From: Mageeibacillus sp. UBA4314
GTDB lineage: Bacteria > Bacillota > Clostridia > Saccharofermentanales > Saccharofermentanaceae
Direction: 5' to 3'
DNA: 64,000 bases
NCBI GenBank assembly: GCA_002394605.1
Contig: DGUI01000033.1
Span: 70,028-134,027 of the forward strand
In this document: one piece after another, positions 32,782-40,921 of the stretch
How positions within the stretch are numbered: position 1 is the stretch's first letter
Layout: each line of letters begins with the position of its first letter
Position numbers and translations under genes: made by a program
The notes under the pieces: generated by a model
Told to the model about the DNA's origin: nothing
The model's database searches: none
The model's input: only the letters and a program-made list of their open reading frames with translations

Positions 32782-33419
32782 TCAACGTTGAACACCTCGG
32801 TCTTACAATAAAGAAGAAGCAGATATTAAATGATATCAACCTCACTTTCAAAGAGGGGAATATATATGGTCTTGTAGGGAACAATGGCTGTGGTAAGACC
32901 ATGTTGATGAAGAGTATATCAGGTTTTGTAAAGCCTACCTCGGGCCGTGTTTTGTGTAACGGCAAAGAAGTCGGGAAAGACATCGACTATCTGGCGGATA
33001 CAGGGATAATTATAGAGACGCCGCAATTTATAAGTTACTATTCAGGTTATAAGAACTTGTATCTTCTCTCCAAAGTGCGAAATAAGATTGGGAAGGATAG
33101 GGTTAGAGAATCATTACAACTCTGCGGACTTGATCCTGATCTGAGACTGCCTGTGCGTAAATATAGTCTTGGAATGAGGCAGAGACTGGGAATAGCACAG
33201 GCGATCATGGAAGATCAGAAGATACTGATACTTGATGAGCCGATGAACGGACTTGACATAGATGGTATCAGTGAGATGAGAGATTTACTTTTGAAGCTTA
33301 AGGATGAAGGTCGTCTGATCATATTAGCGAGCCACAATTCTGAGGATATAAGGATACTTTGCGATGTGATCATCAAGATGGATAAGGGGAGAGTGATAGG
33401 TTTGAAAGATGAGACTTGA
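32778..33419 (+). CDS. ABC transporter ATP-binding protein (immunity/bacitracin-type)
   Basis: 213 residues, a minimal ATPase. Walker A GLVGNNGCGKTMLMK, signature YSLGMRQRLGIA, Walker B ILILDEPMNGLD, H-loop LASHNSED. Short ATPases of this type belong to BcrA/LanF-like immunity transporters. ATG 32778 overlaps the permease stop. The last ~100 codons have a divergent duplicate at 40556-40858. Confidence 0.9.
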   Translation: MINVEHLGLTIKKKQILNDINLTFKEGNIYGLVGNNGCGKTMLMKSISGFVKPTSGRVLCNGKEVGKDIDYLADTGIIIETPQFISYYSGYKNLYLLSKVRNKIGKDRVRESLQLCGLDPDLRLPVRKYSLGMRQRLGIAQAIMEDQKILILDEPMNGLDIDGISEMRDLLLKLKDEGRLIILASHNSEDIRILCDVIIKMDKGRVIGLKDET

Positions 33420-33464
33420 GAATAGGTTGTTTTATCTTCAACTACATGGATACAGAGAAATAAG

Positions 33465-33473
33465 TGTTATACT
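33465..33473 (+). promoter_or_regulatory. Extended -10 promoter before the HAD gene
   Basis: TGT-TATACT (hexamer 33468-33473) in the 169-base gap between the ABC ATPase and the HAD hydrolase; would give a ~110-nt leader. Confidence 0.4.
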
Positions 33474-33588
33474 TACACCTAAACAGAATAGCGTGGTATT
33501 TTGGAAGATGGATAATGGACAATTGTTTAGCAAAGAATAATGATGTCAGAGATGCTAAAACGATCGAGATTACGATGAGGATATTGTG

Positions 33589-34752
33589 ATGAAAAGAATG
33601 ACGATAGATAAAATGGACAAGCTGATTATAGCAATCTGTTATGATTTTGATAAAACATTATCTCCCAATGATATGCAGGCACAGGGATATATTCAGTCTG
33701 TAAACTATGATGTTCAGACTTTTTGGAAGGAGTCGAACGAATTAGCAAAGCAAAACGATATGGATCAAAACCTTGCATATATGTTTAAGATGAGAGAGGA
33801 AGCAAAGGGGAATCTGGTATTAAATCGTAAGGCATTAGAGAAATATGGTTCTGAGGTTGAGCTATTTCCGGGAGTCGAGTCGTGGTTTAACAGAATCAAT
33901 ACATATGCTCAGGAACGGGGCATTATTGTAGAGCATTATATTATTTCGTCAGGTTTGAAGGAAATGATTGAGGGAACATCTGTTGCACAGTCTGGTGTGT
34001 TCAAGAAGATATATGCCAGCTCATACTTCTATAATGATAGAGGGTTAGCACAATGGCCAGCTCAGGTTGTGAATTATACTGGAAAGACTCAGTATCTATT
34101 CCGAATATCCAAGGGCATATTAGATGTAAATGACACAGGTGTGAATGAATATTTTGAACCGGAAGAATTGAGAATACCATTTCGCAACATAATATACATT
34201 GGTGACAGTGACACAGATATCCCGTGTATGAAAGTTGTTACATCAAAGGGCGGACATGCAATTGGTGTTTATGATTGCAATAGTAAAGACAAGTCAAAGG
34301 TCCAGAAGATGATCCACGACAAACGTATCAGTTATTATGCCGTTGCCGATTATAGTGAGGGTGAAGAACTGGATGAGATAGTTAAGGCAATTATTGACCG
34401 GACTGCTCAGAATGAGAAACTCGAGCAGATGAGAGCTAAGTATAAGCGTGAAACTACAGAAGCATACGACGGCAAGACGATTGAGGAACAGAGAAAACAT
34501 AATCTTATTCTTGAACTTGAGGCAAGTGGCAGTTTTACCAGCACGCACGCAATTGTAAGAAAGCTATGCTCTGTGGACTGGAAAACTGACGAGCGGGAAC
34601 AGTTGTATAAGATTGCACGGAACAATACACAAATTTGGTGGATTATTACAGATAATGACATCACGGCGTTCTACAAAAAGCTGCTGACGAAGGAGAAGAA
34701 GTTGAGTAAGGCGGCTGAAGAGGTTAAAAAAGCGATTGAGGGACAGGATTAA
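33589..34752 (+). CDS. HAD-superfamily hydrolase with extra C-terminal domain
   Basis: 387 residues. HAD motifs: nucleophile Asp19 in CYDFDKTLSP (DxDxT), motif II Ser in YIISSGLKEM, motif III/IV GDSDTDIPCMK (Asp206-Asp210). Most such proteins are phosphatases. Residues ~290-387 are not part of the HAD fold: a helical segment, then SFTSTHAIVRKLCSVDWKTDEREQLYKIARNNTQIWWIITDNDITAFYKKLL and a Lys-rich coiled tail. The gene has a lower GC look than the core, is placed inside the agr island and precedes an unknown 225-aa gene by 104 bases. Substrate unknown; a role in defence or nucleotide metabolism is speculation. Confidence 0.75.
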   Translation: MKRMTIDKMDKLIIAICYDFDKTLSPNDMQAQGYIQSVNYDVQTFWKESNELAKQNDMDQNLAYMFKMREEAKGNLVLNRKALEKYGSEVELFPGVESWFNRINTYAQERGIIVEHYIISSGLKEMIEGTSVAQSGVFKKIYASSYFYNDRGLAQWPAQVVNYTGKTQYLFRISKGILDVNDTGVNEYFEPEELRIPFRNIIYIGDSDTDIPCMKVVTSKGGHAIGVYDCNSKDKSKVQKMIHDKRISYYAVADYSEGEELDEIVKAIIDRTAQNEKLEQMRAKYKRETTEAYDGKTIEEQRKHNLILELEASGSFTSTHAIVRKLCSVDWKTDEREQLYKIARNNTQIWWIITDNDITAFYKKLLTKEKKLSKAAEEVKKAIEGQD

Positions 34753-34856
34753 AATTAAGTGAGTAGCAGGAGATATTACATGAATTATAGTAAAATACAA
34801 TATTTGGACGGATTTATAAATTTGAATGCACGAGTATGTTATAAAAGGAGACGAGT

Positions 34857-35534
34857 ATGAAAGATACAATTCTTAATTCGCTGGTTTTATCAATAACTGA
34901 TGATGAAACAGATCATTTTGCTCAGGTTAGTGATATTGCATTATCATTGCTTACAAATGAGTATTTACCACAACTAAACATTCCGTTTGTATCTACAGTA
35001 GTATCTGCTTATAAGATTGGTACCACCATTTTTGAGCGGCATCATATCAAAAATCTGTGTTTATTTATTGAGAGGATTAACAAAAGAATTGTTAATGAGA
35101 GTGAAAGAGAGGAATACATAAACAAACTAAATAGTAAGAGTGAGTCTGAACGAGACAAAGAGTTAGAATTAGTAATTCTCATTACTTCGAAATATATTAA
35201 TGAGGAAAAACCTCAGATGTTGGCAGATCTCTATATTGCGTATATTAATCAAAACATTAGTTGGGATGAATTTGCTTCATATTCTGAAGTTCTTGATAGA
35301 TTTCTCCCGGGAGATATCGAAACTCTGTTTGCAGGCAATCAAACATGTGTTAGTGACCAAACAGTATCTGATTCATTATTGCGATTGGTAGCAATCGGCT
35401 TGTTTGTAGCTCAATCCAAGGATACTGATTCAGAAAGCCAGATAGGAGTTCTGCAGATTCCAGCTAATAGTGAGAAAGACTATGTTTTGACTGGTTTTGG
35501 ACAGAAACTGATTAGTTGCATTAAACCAGAGTAA
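34857..35534 (+). CDS. Unknown helical protein
   Basis: 225 residues, almost all helical, very AT-rich gene. A weakly hydrophobic stretch (about 37-58, LPQLNIPFVSTVVSAYKIGTTI) could touch the membrane. Then a helical domain with RINKRIVNESEREEYINKL and QMLADLYIAYINQNISWDEF, and a C-terminal beta-like part DYVLTGFGQKLI. Proteins with this general build occur in mobile and phage-resistance loci, but I cannot name a family. aaaggag 7 bases before ATG 34857. Probably paired with the HAD gene upstream. Confidence 0.6.
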   Translation: MKDTILNSLVLSITDDETDHFAQVSDIALSLLTNEYLPQLNIPFVSTVVSAYKIGTTIFERHHIKNLCLFIERINKRIVNESEREEYINKLNSKSESERDKELELVILITSKYINEEKPQMLADLYIAYINQNISWDEFASYSEVLDRFLPGDIETLFAGNQTCVSDQTVSDSLLRLVAIGLFVAQSKDTDSESQIGVLQIPANSEKDYVLTGFGQKLISCIKPE

Positions 35535-35610
35535 AGTGGCGCAACTGAAATAGCAATTTATGCCGATTAATATGCGCTGATGACTTACGACTAGGTTATT
35601 AAGTCGTGGG

Positions 35611-35634
35611 CGAAATCGTAAGCTTTCGTTTTTA
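35611..35634 (+). terminator. Putative terminator after the 225-aa gene
   Basis: Short stem cgaaa / tttcg with flanking pairing and a TTTTT tail; lies 77 bases after the stop and just before the agrB duplicate. Confidence 0.45.
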
Positions 35635-35677
35635 GTTTAAATTACATAGATTTGGCAAGAACTAGTACAGGAGGTGT

Positions 35678-36038
35678 TGGATGCCTGTTTGCATCAGTGT
35701 TACTCTGTCTTTCTACACCACAATTTGTTGAACTGATTGATGATAATTGTGCAACCCGACTATGTGGGGTGGTTGCGGCAATGATTGTTTTGTGCATAAT
35801 AGCGAACTGCGACAACCCCGATCTGAATCTGACAAGAGAGGAATTGTACCATCTTAAAAGAAGATCACGTATTACTGTTTTAATTATTGGCGGAATCGTA
35901 GTGATCACTATCCTGTTCTTTCCACAAAATGAATATGTATCATATATGGCTTTAGGCATTATCTACAATGCGATAAGTCTTTTGATAGCGACAATGATAG
36001 AAGTGAGGGAGCGTGACGATGATCAAATCAGCGATTGA
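35678..36038 (+). pseudogene. 5'-truncated duplicate of agrB
   Basis: From about 35678 the DNA is ~90% identical to the second part of agrB (from the codons for GCLFASV to the stop). The N-terminal ~79 codons including the catalytic His74 and the RR motif are missing; only the Cys81 equivalent is kept. A run-in ATG at 35652 with aggaggt nearby could still express a ~128-residue membrane fragment, but it cannot be an active protease alone. It keeps the overlap with the second agrD. Confidence 0.85.
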
Positions 36039-36177
36039 AAGTGTTGTTCTCAAGGGAATCGAGAGAATCTGTCGTAAAGAGGCAGAAAGTTGTAGTATCT
36101 ATCCTGATCCACCAATACCTAATTGTCCGATCATACTACATCAGCCAAAGAGACCGAAGAAATCAAACAATAAATAA
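36019..36177 (+). CDS. agrD: Second AgrD-like pheromone precursor
   Basis: 52 residues. Identical to the first AgrD except Ala9 to Val and a three-residue extension (NNK) at the C-terminus, so the predicted ring CPIIL and exocyclic part YPDPPIPN are unchanged. The gene is intact although its agrB partner is truncated; AgrB from 28612 would have to process it. Overlaps the agrB remnant by 20 bases. Confidence 0.8.
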   Translation: MIKSAIESVVLKGIERICRKEAESCSIYPDPPIPNCPIILHQPKRPKKSNNK

Positions 36178-36218
36178 ATCATCCGTGAAATCTTGGCGGA
36201 CGCACGGATGACTTTAAT

Positions 36219-36405
36219 GGAGGTGGTGATGCTTATGAGAGTATAGGTATATCACTTTATCATTAGCTCCTCCATTTGGAGTGTAGCATGATTTTGAACT
36301 GCGAGCAATAGTACTTCGAGAATGATGCTTGCAGAAGATACATTTTCGACATATTTCAGAGTTATAATCGAAGATAAACTAAGATTATCAGTTTGGAGGT
36401 AAAAC
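36219..36405 (+). repeat. Duplicated leader region with mini-ORF and hairpin, copy A
   Basis: Homologous to 40321-40508. Contains a strong ribosome site ggaggtgg (36219-36226) before a five-codon ORF MLMRV (36229-36246), then a small hairpin ctcc-attt-ggag within agctcctccatttggagt and the conserved gtgtagcatgatyttgaactgc. It ends with the ggaggtaaa ribosome site of a secreted-protein gene. May be a leader or attenuator region; no known riboswitch recognised. Confidence 0.5.
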
Positions 36406-36816
36406 ATGAAAAAGAAAGTAAAAAGCGTGGTTGCTGCTGTTATGACTATTTCTTGTTTAGCAGGTTTGACAATTGGTGTAAGTGCCTCATCGAAGACGGA
36501 TACTTACTACTTTGCATCTGGTGGCGCGACGGGCTATGGAACTGTTAATTTTAAACCGACGCACTCTTATGTCAATGCATCTGTTACTGATATTACACTG
36601 TCCGGTTATCCCCATAATGTTTGGCCTGTTGGAATGACAGTGAGCACTGCTTTGTATGATACTAGTCATCATAGAAAATCTGACTATGCTTTGTGTACTG
36701 TCAGAAACCAAGTTAATTCAGTTCATGTAACGGGATCACAGAATGTTAATTATAAGATGGGTGCTCAAAATGATTTTGGGACAGGTGGACATGTCTCCAC
36801 AACTTGGGCACAGTAA
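36406..36816 (+). CDS. Small secreted protein of unknown function (second agr-linked)
   Basis: 136 residues; signal peptide MKKKVKSVVAAVMTISCLAG...VSA, cleaved about residue 27. Mature part ~109 aa, rich in Thr, Ser, Tyr, Val, His and beta-prone, one Cys. Same layout and position (after agrD) as the 29364 protein though sequence identity is low. ttggaggt precedes ATG. A terminator follows directly. Its signal-peptide region has a duplicated stub at 40509-40553. Confidence 0.7.
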   Translation: MKKKVKSVVAAVMTISCLAGLTIGVSASSKTDTYYFASGGATGYGTVNFKPTHSYVNASVTDITLSGYPHNVWPVGMTVSTALYDTSHHRKSDYALCTVRNQVNSVHVTGSQNVNYKMGAQNDFGTGGHVSTTWAQ

Positions 36817-36826
36817 AATGAAAGCC

Positions 36827-36870
36827 ATTCCTCGAGCATATTTTATATGTGCTCGAGGAATACTTTTTTT
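36827..36870 (+). terminator. Strong intrinsic terminator
   Basis: Stem attcctcgagca / tgctcgaggaat and a tail of seven T (36864-36870) after the second small secreted protein. Confidence 0.9.
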
Positions 36871-36890
36871 GTTGATCAGGGGGTAATTTT

Positions 36891-37763
36891 ATGATAAAAG
36901 GGAAACAATCGGTTGCAGCAATGCTAAGCTTAGCCTTTATCCTATCTTCGTGTAAGACAGCGGATGGAACAGACAAATCCACACAGAATACCCACCTATC
37001 ACCCGAGACTAATTTTACAGAGGAGATAGTTAAATCTGAGAGTTCGAGTGACACTCTTGCTTCTGATAATAACGATAATGATGATAATAATTTGGATTAT
37101 GTCAATTCCGTAGTATATAAAGATCCGGCATTTTATAAGGAAGAGAATGGGGAGAAGTATATAAGACTCTCGATAAGTTATCAAGAAGAGTTTAGCTGTT
37201 ACACGTTGAGTGATGAAGAAGTAAGAAATCTTAAAAAGGGTGATGAACTGAAGATTGATAATGTATTGACTGTAACTGTAGCGGCAATAATGGAATTTCC
37301 TAATTGGGAAGATCCAAGTGCCCCTTCTGAAGGTTTGTTGATGGGCACCGGTAAGGTAAGCAGGGCCAAAGGTCTTATTGCACTTAACAATACTTATTAT
37401 CTGGTTCACCCGAAGATGGAAATCAAGGTTGATGGTACTGTATGGCATGAATGTAATGCTGACCCCGAGCTTTGGCTTTTATGCAAATCCAAGTACAACA
37501 GATTTAATGCTGCTTCCGGATTTGGCGAAGCGGTAAGGATCCATACTGAGAGATGGGTTCCGGTCAGCAATACTTGTACTTTCCAAATATGCAAGCTGAC
37601 TAAAAATGGAGATTATGATGTCATCTGCGAAGGGGAATATAAAGATCTGTGTGAGTCTTTGGATAAGTGCTTGCCGGAGTCGAGAGAAACCTGTGATGCA
37701 GTGATTACAATGGATGAATCAGATGCAATTAACGATTTTTTGATAATAACCGGACTTGCATAA
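36891..37763 (+). CDS. Lipoprotein of unknown function
   Basis: 290 residues. Signal peptide with lipobox ILSSC (Cys21), an acidic, Asn/Asp-rich linker (about 50-72), then an extracytoplasmic domain with YIRLSISYQEEFSCYTLSDEEVRNLKKGDEL and other beta-rich parts. No motif known to me. ATG follows cagggggt. Occupies the place of the 443-aa lipoprotein of the first agr copy but is not obviously related. Next gene starts 45 bases later. Confidence 0.7.
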   Translation: MIKGKQSVAAMLSLAFILSSCKTADGTDKSTQNTHLSPETNFTEEIVKSESSSDTLASDNNDNDDNNLDYVNSVVYKDPAFYKEENGEKYIRLSISYQEEFSCYTLSDEEVRNLKKGDELKIDNVLTVTVAAIMEFPNWEDPSAPSEGLLMGTGKVSRAKGLIALNNTYYLVHPKMEIKVDGTVWHECNADPELWLLCKSKYNRFNAASGFGEAVRIHTERWVPVSNTCTFQICKLTKNGDYDVICEGEYKDLCESLDKCLPESRETCDAVITMDESDAINDFLIITGLA

Positions 37764-37807
37764 AGTGTATTTAATATATGCACATAATCTTTAGAGGAGA
37801 ATTAGAG

Positions 37808-40009
37808 ATGATTGGCAGATCAATAACAAGAGTAATGCTCCTATTTAGTATAGTGGCTTTATTATATCTTGGAGGGTGTAAACAAAACGGTGATGAGATA
37901 CGCGATAATTCAATTGGAAACCCAGATGCAGAGACACTTGGTTTCCGTTCAGTTAATGCGACTATTGATTGTGGTGAAGGAACAGGTGACGGGTACATAT
38001 CGAACGTCTTCAAGCTGGGAGATAACTGCTGTGTAATATCTGAACCAAACAGTGATGGGAGTGTCGTGTATCCTAAATTGATCAGCATAATAGATTCCTC
38101 TACAGGGAATATAATATCTTCTTGTCACGCTGACATAAATGGTCATATATATTCTGCATGTGAGGTAACTGATGATATTTTTGCTTGTGCTTTATCTGAT
38201 AGCTTCTGTCTTGTCGATTCTAAGACAGGAGAAGTTCTGTTAGAAGGTAATCCCGGCAGTAATGTTGAAGACTGGCCGGCTGTATCTAAATGTGACGATG
38301 GATTCGTATATGCAGATTCTGAAGTGGTAGAAAAGATAGATATATCCGGCAATATAATTGAGACAATAAAGATTAATGAACCTGAGATGATATGTCCTCA
38401 TAAGAATAATTCATATTTCCTACAAAATGGGAAGGAATACCTTGGAGTTACAAACGATGATGAGGACACAGAGATATATTACGAATTGGATTTTGAGAAT
38501 AATACCTATAAGGAAGCGGTAAGAGGAAGAGATTTATTTGAAACAAGGCAACCAGAATACACCGGTAATTACACATATGATTATTACGAAGGCAACTATT
38601 GTGAAATAGACGTAGAGAATAAGCAGGTTGTTCCATTGGGATTTGCAAAGAATTTCCTGCTTAGACCATCGCTAGGTTCAGAGCAGAATACTGTTTTCCT
38701 GAACAAGAATTGCTTTGTCAAGACATACTGGTATGCGAACGGCGTATGGGATATTACGATCATAAAGTCAGATCCTGATATGGATCTTGCATCCCGCAAA
38801 TTGATCAAGGTCAAAGGAGACTATGCTCCTGATGATAAGAATCTTGCTTTGGCGGCATATCTGTATAATTCTTCTCAAAACGAATACTATGTCACTGTCG
38901 AAGGATGGGGAAAAGACTATTACTGGGATTCCATGAAGGACGGAGAAGCGCGTAATCTCAGACTTCTTAATGAATTTCAGAATGGCGATTGTCCGGATAT
39001 CATATACGGATACACTCTTGATTATGATTATCTTGGCAAAGCCGGTGTGGTAATGGATGTGATGCCTTATATTTCTAAGAGCGATATTATATCTGACAAA
39101 AAAATAAGGAAAAACGTTTTCGATGCTATGACCAAAGATGGACATTGCTATAAGCTGTTCAACGGATTTGAGATGGATGGTTATTTCTGCAGTCCCGAAC
39201 TTGCTTCCGGGAAAGTTGAAGATATAAGCATATATGAACAAGATGATCTGTCCGAACGCCTTAAGGGAAAATATGGAGCAAATGATATTCTGTCCTCGAT
39301 CTTGGATTATCCCATAAGATCATTTGGAGCGAATGAGAGATTTACTGACAATAGTGAGATATCCCGAGCCCTTAATATTGCAATCAAAAACGGAGTTGAC
39401 CCTTCGGAAACAACAGCTACGATCAGTTCCGGAGACATTTTTATGGATCAGATTGGCACTATTCCCGCTTTTGTTAATAAAGCGGCGGAATATGGCGATT
39501 CTCTTGCATACATTGGGTATCCGTCAATAGGAGGATCGGCACACATTATGAATACGACAGGATTATTGGCTGTATCCGAGGGGAGCCAATATCCGGAAGA
39601 GTGTTTCAAATTTATTGAGTTCATGTATTCAGCAGAAGTGCAGGAATCCGTTGTTTCTGGTCGTTTCCTTCCGGTTACAAACGAAGCGTTTGATAGTTAC
39701 GTGAACTATATGTGTAATCCTGATACTATTCCTGCAGAGAATCCAATACTGAAGATACTGGCAATGGATCTTTATATTGTGACTGATGGTAATAGAGCTG
39801 AGTACCGAAAGATATCTTCTAAAGCATTACAGTCATTTATCAGTGCAGTCGACTCGGCAGATTCTGTAAAGACGCTTGATTTTGGAGTATATAACATTCT
39901 GACAGAAGAATTGGAATCATACTACTCTCAAGGGAAGCCTGTCGATGAGATAGCAGAATCGCTCAGCAAAAGATTGCGTCTGTATATGGAGGAGAACTAT
40001 ATAGTGTGA
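37808..40009 (+). CDS. Extracellular solute-binding lipoprotein with N-terminal propeller-like region
   Basis: 733 residues. Lipobox YLGGC anchors it. Residues ~35-330 contain repeated strands (FKLGDNCCVIS, VTDDIFACALSDSFCLVD, KCDDGFVYADSEVVEKID) like a beta-propeller; the C-terminal ~400 residues are an ABC extracellular solute-binding domain (LLNEFQNGDCPDIIYGYTLDYDYLGKAGVVMDVMPYI, ECFKFIEFMYSAEVQESVVSGRFLPVTNEAF). The fusion is known in some Clostridia but no permease genes are nearby. ATG 37808 follows agaggag by 8 bases; an upstream in-frame ATG at 37778 lacks a ribosome site. Confidence 0.8.
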   Translation: MIGRSITRVMLLFSIVALLYLGGCKQNGDEIRDNSIGNPDAETLGFRSVNATIDCGEGTGDGYISNVFKLGDNCCVISEPNSDGSVVYPKLISIIDSSTGNIISSCHADINGHIYSACEVTDDIFACALSDSFCLVDSKTGEVLLEGNPGSNVEDWPAVSKCDDGFVYADSEVVEKIDISGNIIETIKINEPEMICPHKNNSYFLQNGKEYLGVTNDDEDTEIYYELDFENNTYKEAVRGRDLFETRQPEYTGNYTYDYYEGNYCEIDVENKQVVPLGFAKNFLLRPSLGSEQNTVFLNKNCFVKTYWYANGVWDITIIKSDPDMDLASRKLIKVKGDYAPDDKNLALAAYLYNSSQNEYYVTVEGWGKDYYWDSMKDGEARNLRLLNEFQNGDCPDIIYGYTLDYDYLGKAGVVMDVMPYISKSDIISDKKIRKNVFDAMTKDGHCYKLFNGFEMDGYFCSPELASGKVEDISIYEQDDLSERLKGKYGANDILSSILDYPIRSFGANERFTDNSEISRALNIAIKNGVDPSETTATISSGDIFMDQIGTIPAFVNKAAEYGDSLAYIGYPSIGGSAHIMNTTGLLAVSEGSQYPEECFKFIEFMYSAEVQESVVSGRFLPVTNEAFDSYVNYMCNPDTIPAENPILKILAMDLYIVTDGNRAEYRKISSKALQSFISAVDSADSVKTLDFGVYNILTEELESYYSQGKPVDEIAESLSKRLRLYMEENYIV

Positions 40010-40026
40010 TAAATGAGTGAGGGAAA

Positions 40027-40224
40027 ATGCGTTACCTGAAGCAGCTTCGCATCCAAAACAGACTAACACAGAAGGAACTGGCCGCTAAGCTGTATATAAC
40101 GAGAACTACTGTGTCTAAATGGGAGTATGGAACGGCTTATCCTACAATTGAACAACTGTTGGATTTGTCAACAGTACTCAATGTCGATGTTGATAAGCTG
40201 GCGAAAGAAATCTATGGCTTCTGA
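40027..40224 (+). CDS. XRE-family HTH regulator (short)
   Basis: 65 residues, just one lambda-repressor-type HTH: MRYLKQLRIQNRLTQKELAAKLYITRTTVSKWEYGTAYP followed by TIEQLLDLSTVLNVDVDKL. 17 bases after the solute-binding protein gene; gaggg lies upstream. Probably a DNA-binding repressor of its own operon. Confidence 0.87.
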   Translation: MRYLKQLRIQNRLTQKELAAKLYITRTTVSKWEYGTAYPTIEQLLDLSTVLNVDVDKLAKEIYGF

Positions 40225-40320
40225 GAGACTGCTTGTATTCCTTAGTTGATCGGCAGATAATCTGATAAGGTTTCACATATAGTGGACGGGAAAATTCACC
40301 AGAATTCAGACAGTAAGCAG

Positions 40321-40508
40321 GCAGGGATGAATGTGATGCCTATGAGAGAATAGTTTTTCAGTTCATAAGCTCCCCAAAGCGGAGTGTAGCATGATCTTGA
40401 ACTGCAAGTAAAAACACATCGAGACTAATGCTGCAAAAGTGACATATTTGACACATTTGCAACATTGTAATTCAAGTTAAACAAAGAAGGTTTGTGTGGA
40501 GGTAAAAA
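40321..40508 (+). repeat. Duplicated leader region with mini-ORF and hairpin, copy B
   Basis: Homologous to 36219-36405: mini-ORF MPMRE (40336-40353), hairpin in agctccccaaagcggagtg, conserved tgtagcatgatcttgaactgc and the terminal ggaggtaaa. The rest of 40225-40320 shows nothing recognisable. Confidence 0.5.
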
Positions 40509-40553
40509 ATGAATAAGAAAGCTAAAAGCACAATCGCTGTTGTTATGACATGA
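40509..40553 (+). pseudogene. Signal-peptide stub of a lost secreted protein
   Basis: ATG with ggaggtaaaa encodes MNKKAKSTIAVVMT then TGA. It matches the start of the 36406 protein (MKKKVKSVVAAVMT); the remaining ~120 codons are gone and ABC ATPase sequence follows at once. Confidence 0.7.
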
Positions 40554-40555
40554 CC

Positions 40556-40858
40556 ATGTGCGGTCTTGATCCGGAGAACAGGCTGCCCGTGCGCAAATAC
40601 AGTTTAGGTATGAGACAAAGGCTCGGACTAGCACAGGCGATGATGGAGAATCCGGCAGTTCTGATCTTAGACGAGCCGATGAACGGACTTGATATAAACG
40701 GAATCAGAGAGATAAGAGAGTTGCTTTTAAAACTCAAAGATGAGGGAAGACTGATCATACTGGCAAGTCACAACGCAGATGACATAAGGATACTTTGTGA
40801 AGTTATCATTAAGATGGATAAAGGTGAAATCGTAGAAGTGCAGAGGGGAAACACCTGA
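40556..40858 (+). pseudogene. 5'-truncated ABC transporter ATPase
   Basis: Encodes CGLDPENRLPVRKYSLGMRQRLGLAQAMM...LDEPMNGLDINGIREIRELL...ASHNADDIRILCEVIIKMDKG, highly similar to the last ~100 residues of the 32778-33419 ATPase. Keeps signature, Walker B and H-loop but lacks Walker A, so it cannot be a working ATPase. An in-frame ATG at 40550 might allow a ~102-residue product. Confidence 0.85.
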
Positions 40859-40876
40859 TTCATTATCTTCCTGGTG

Positions 40877-40885
40877 TGGTATAAT
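40877..40885 (+). promoter_or_regulatory. Extended -10 promoter of the flavodiiron gene
   Basis: TGG-TATAAT (hexamer 40880-40885), ~30-nt leader with ataggag before ATG 40922. Marks the return to core-type sequence. Confidence 0.6.
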
Positions 40886-40921
40886 CAAGACATTTGATTA
40901 TTACAGATAGGAGAACTGTTT

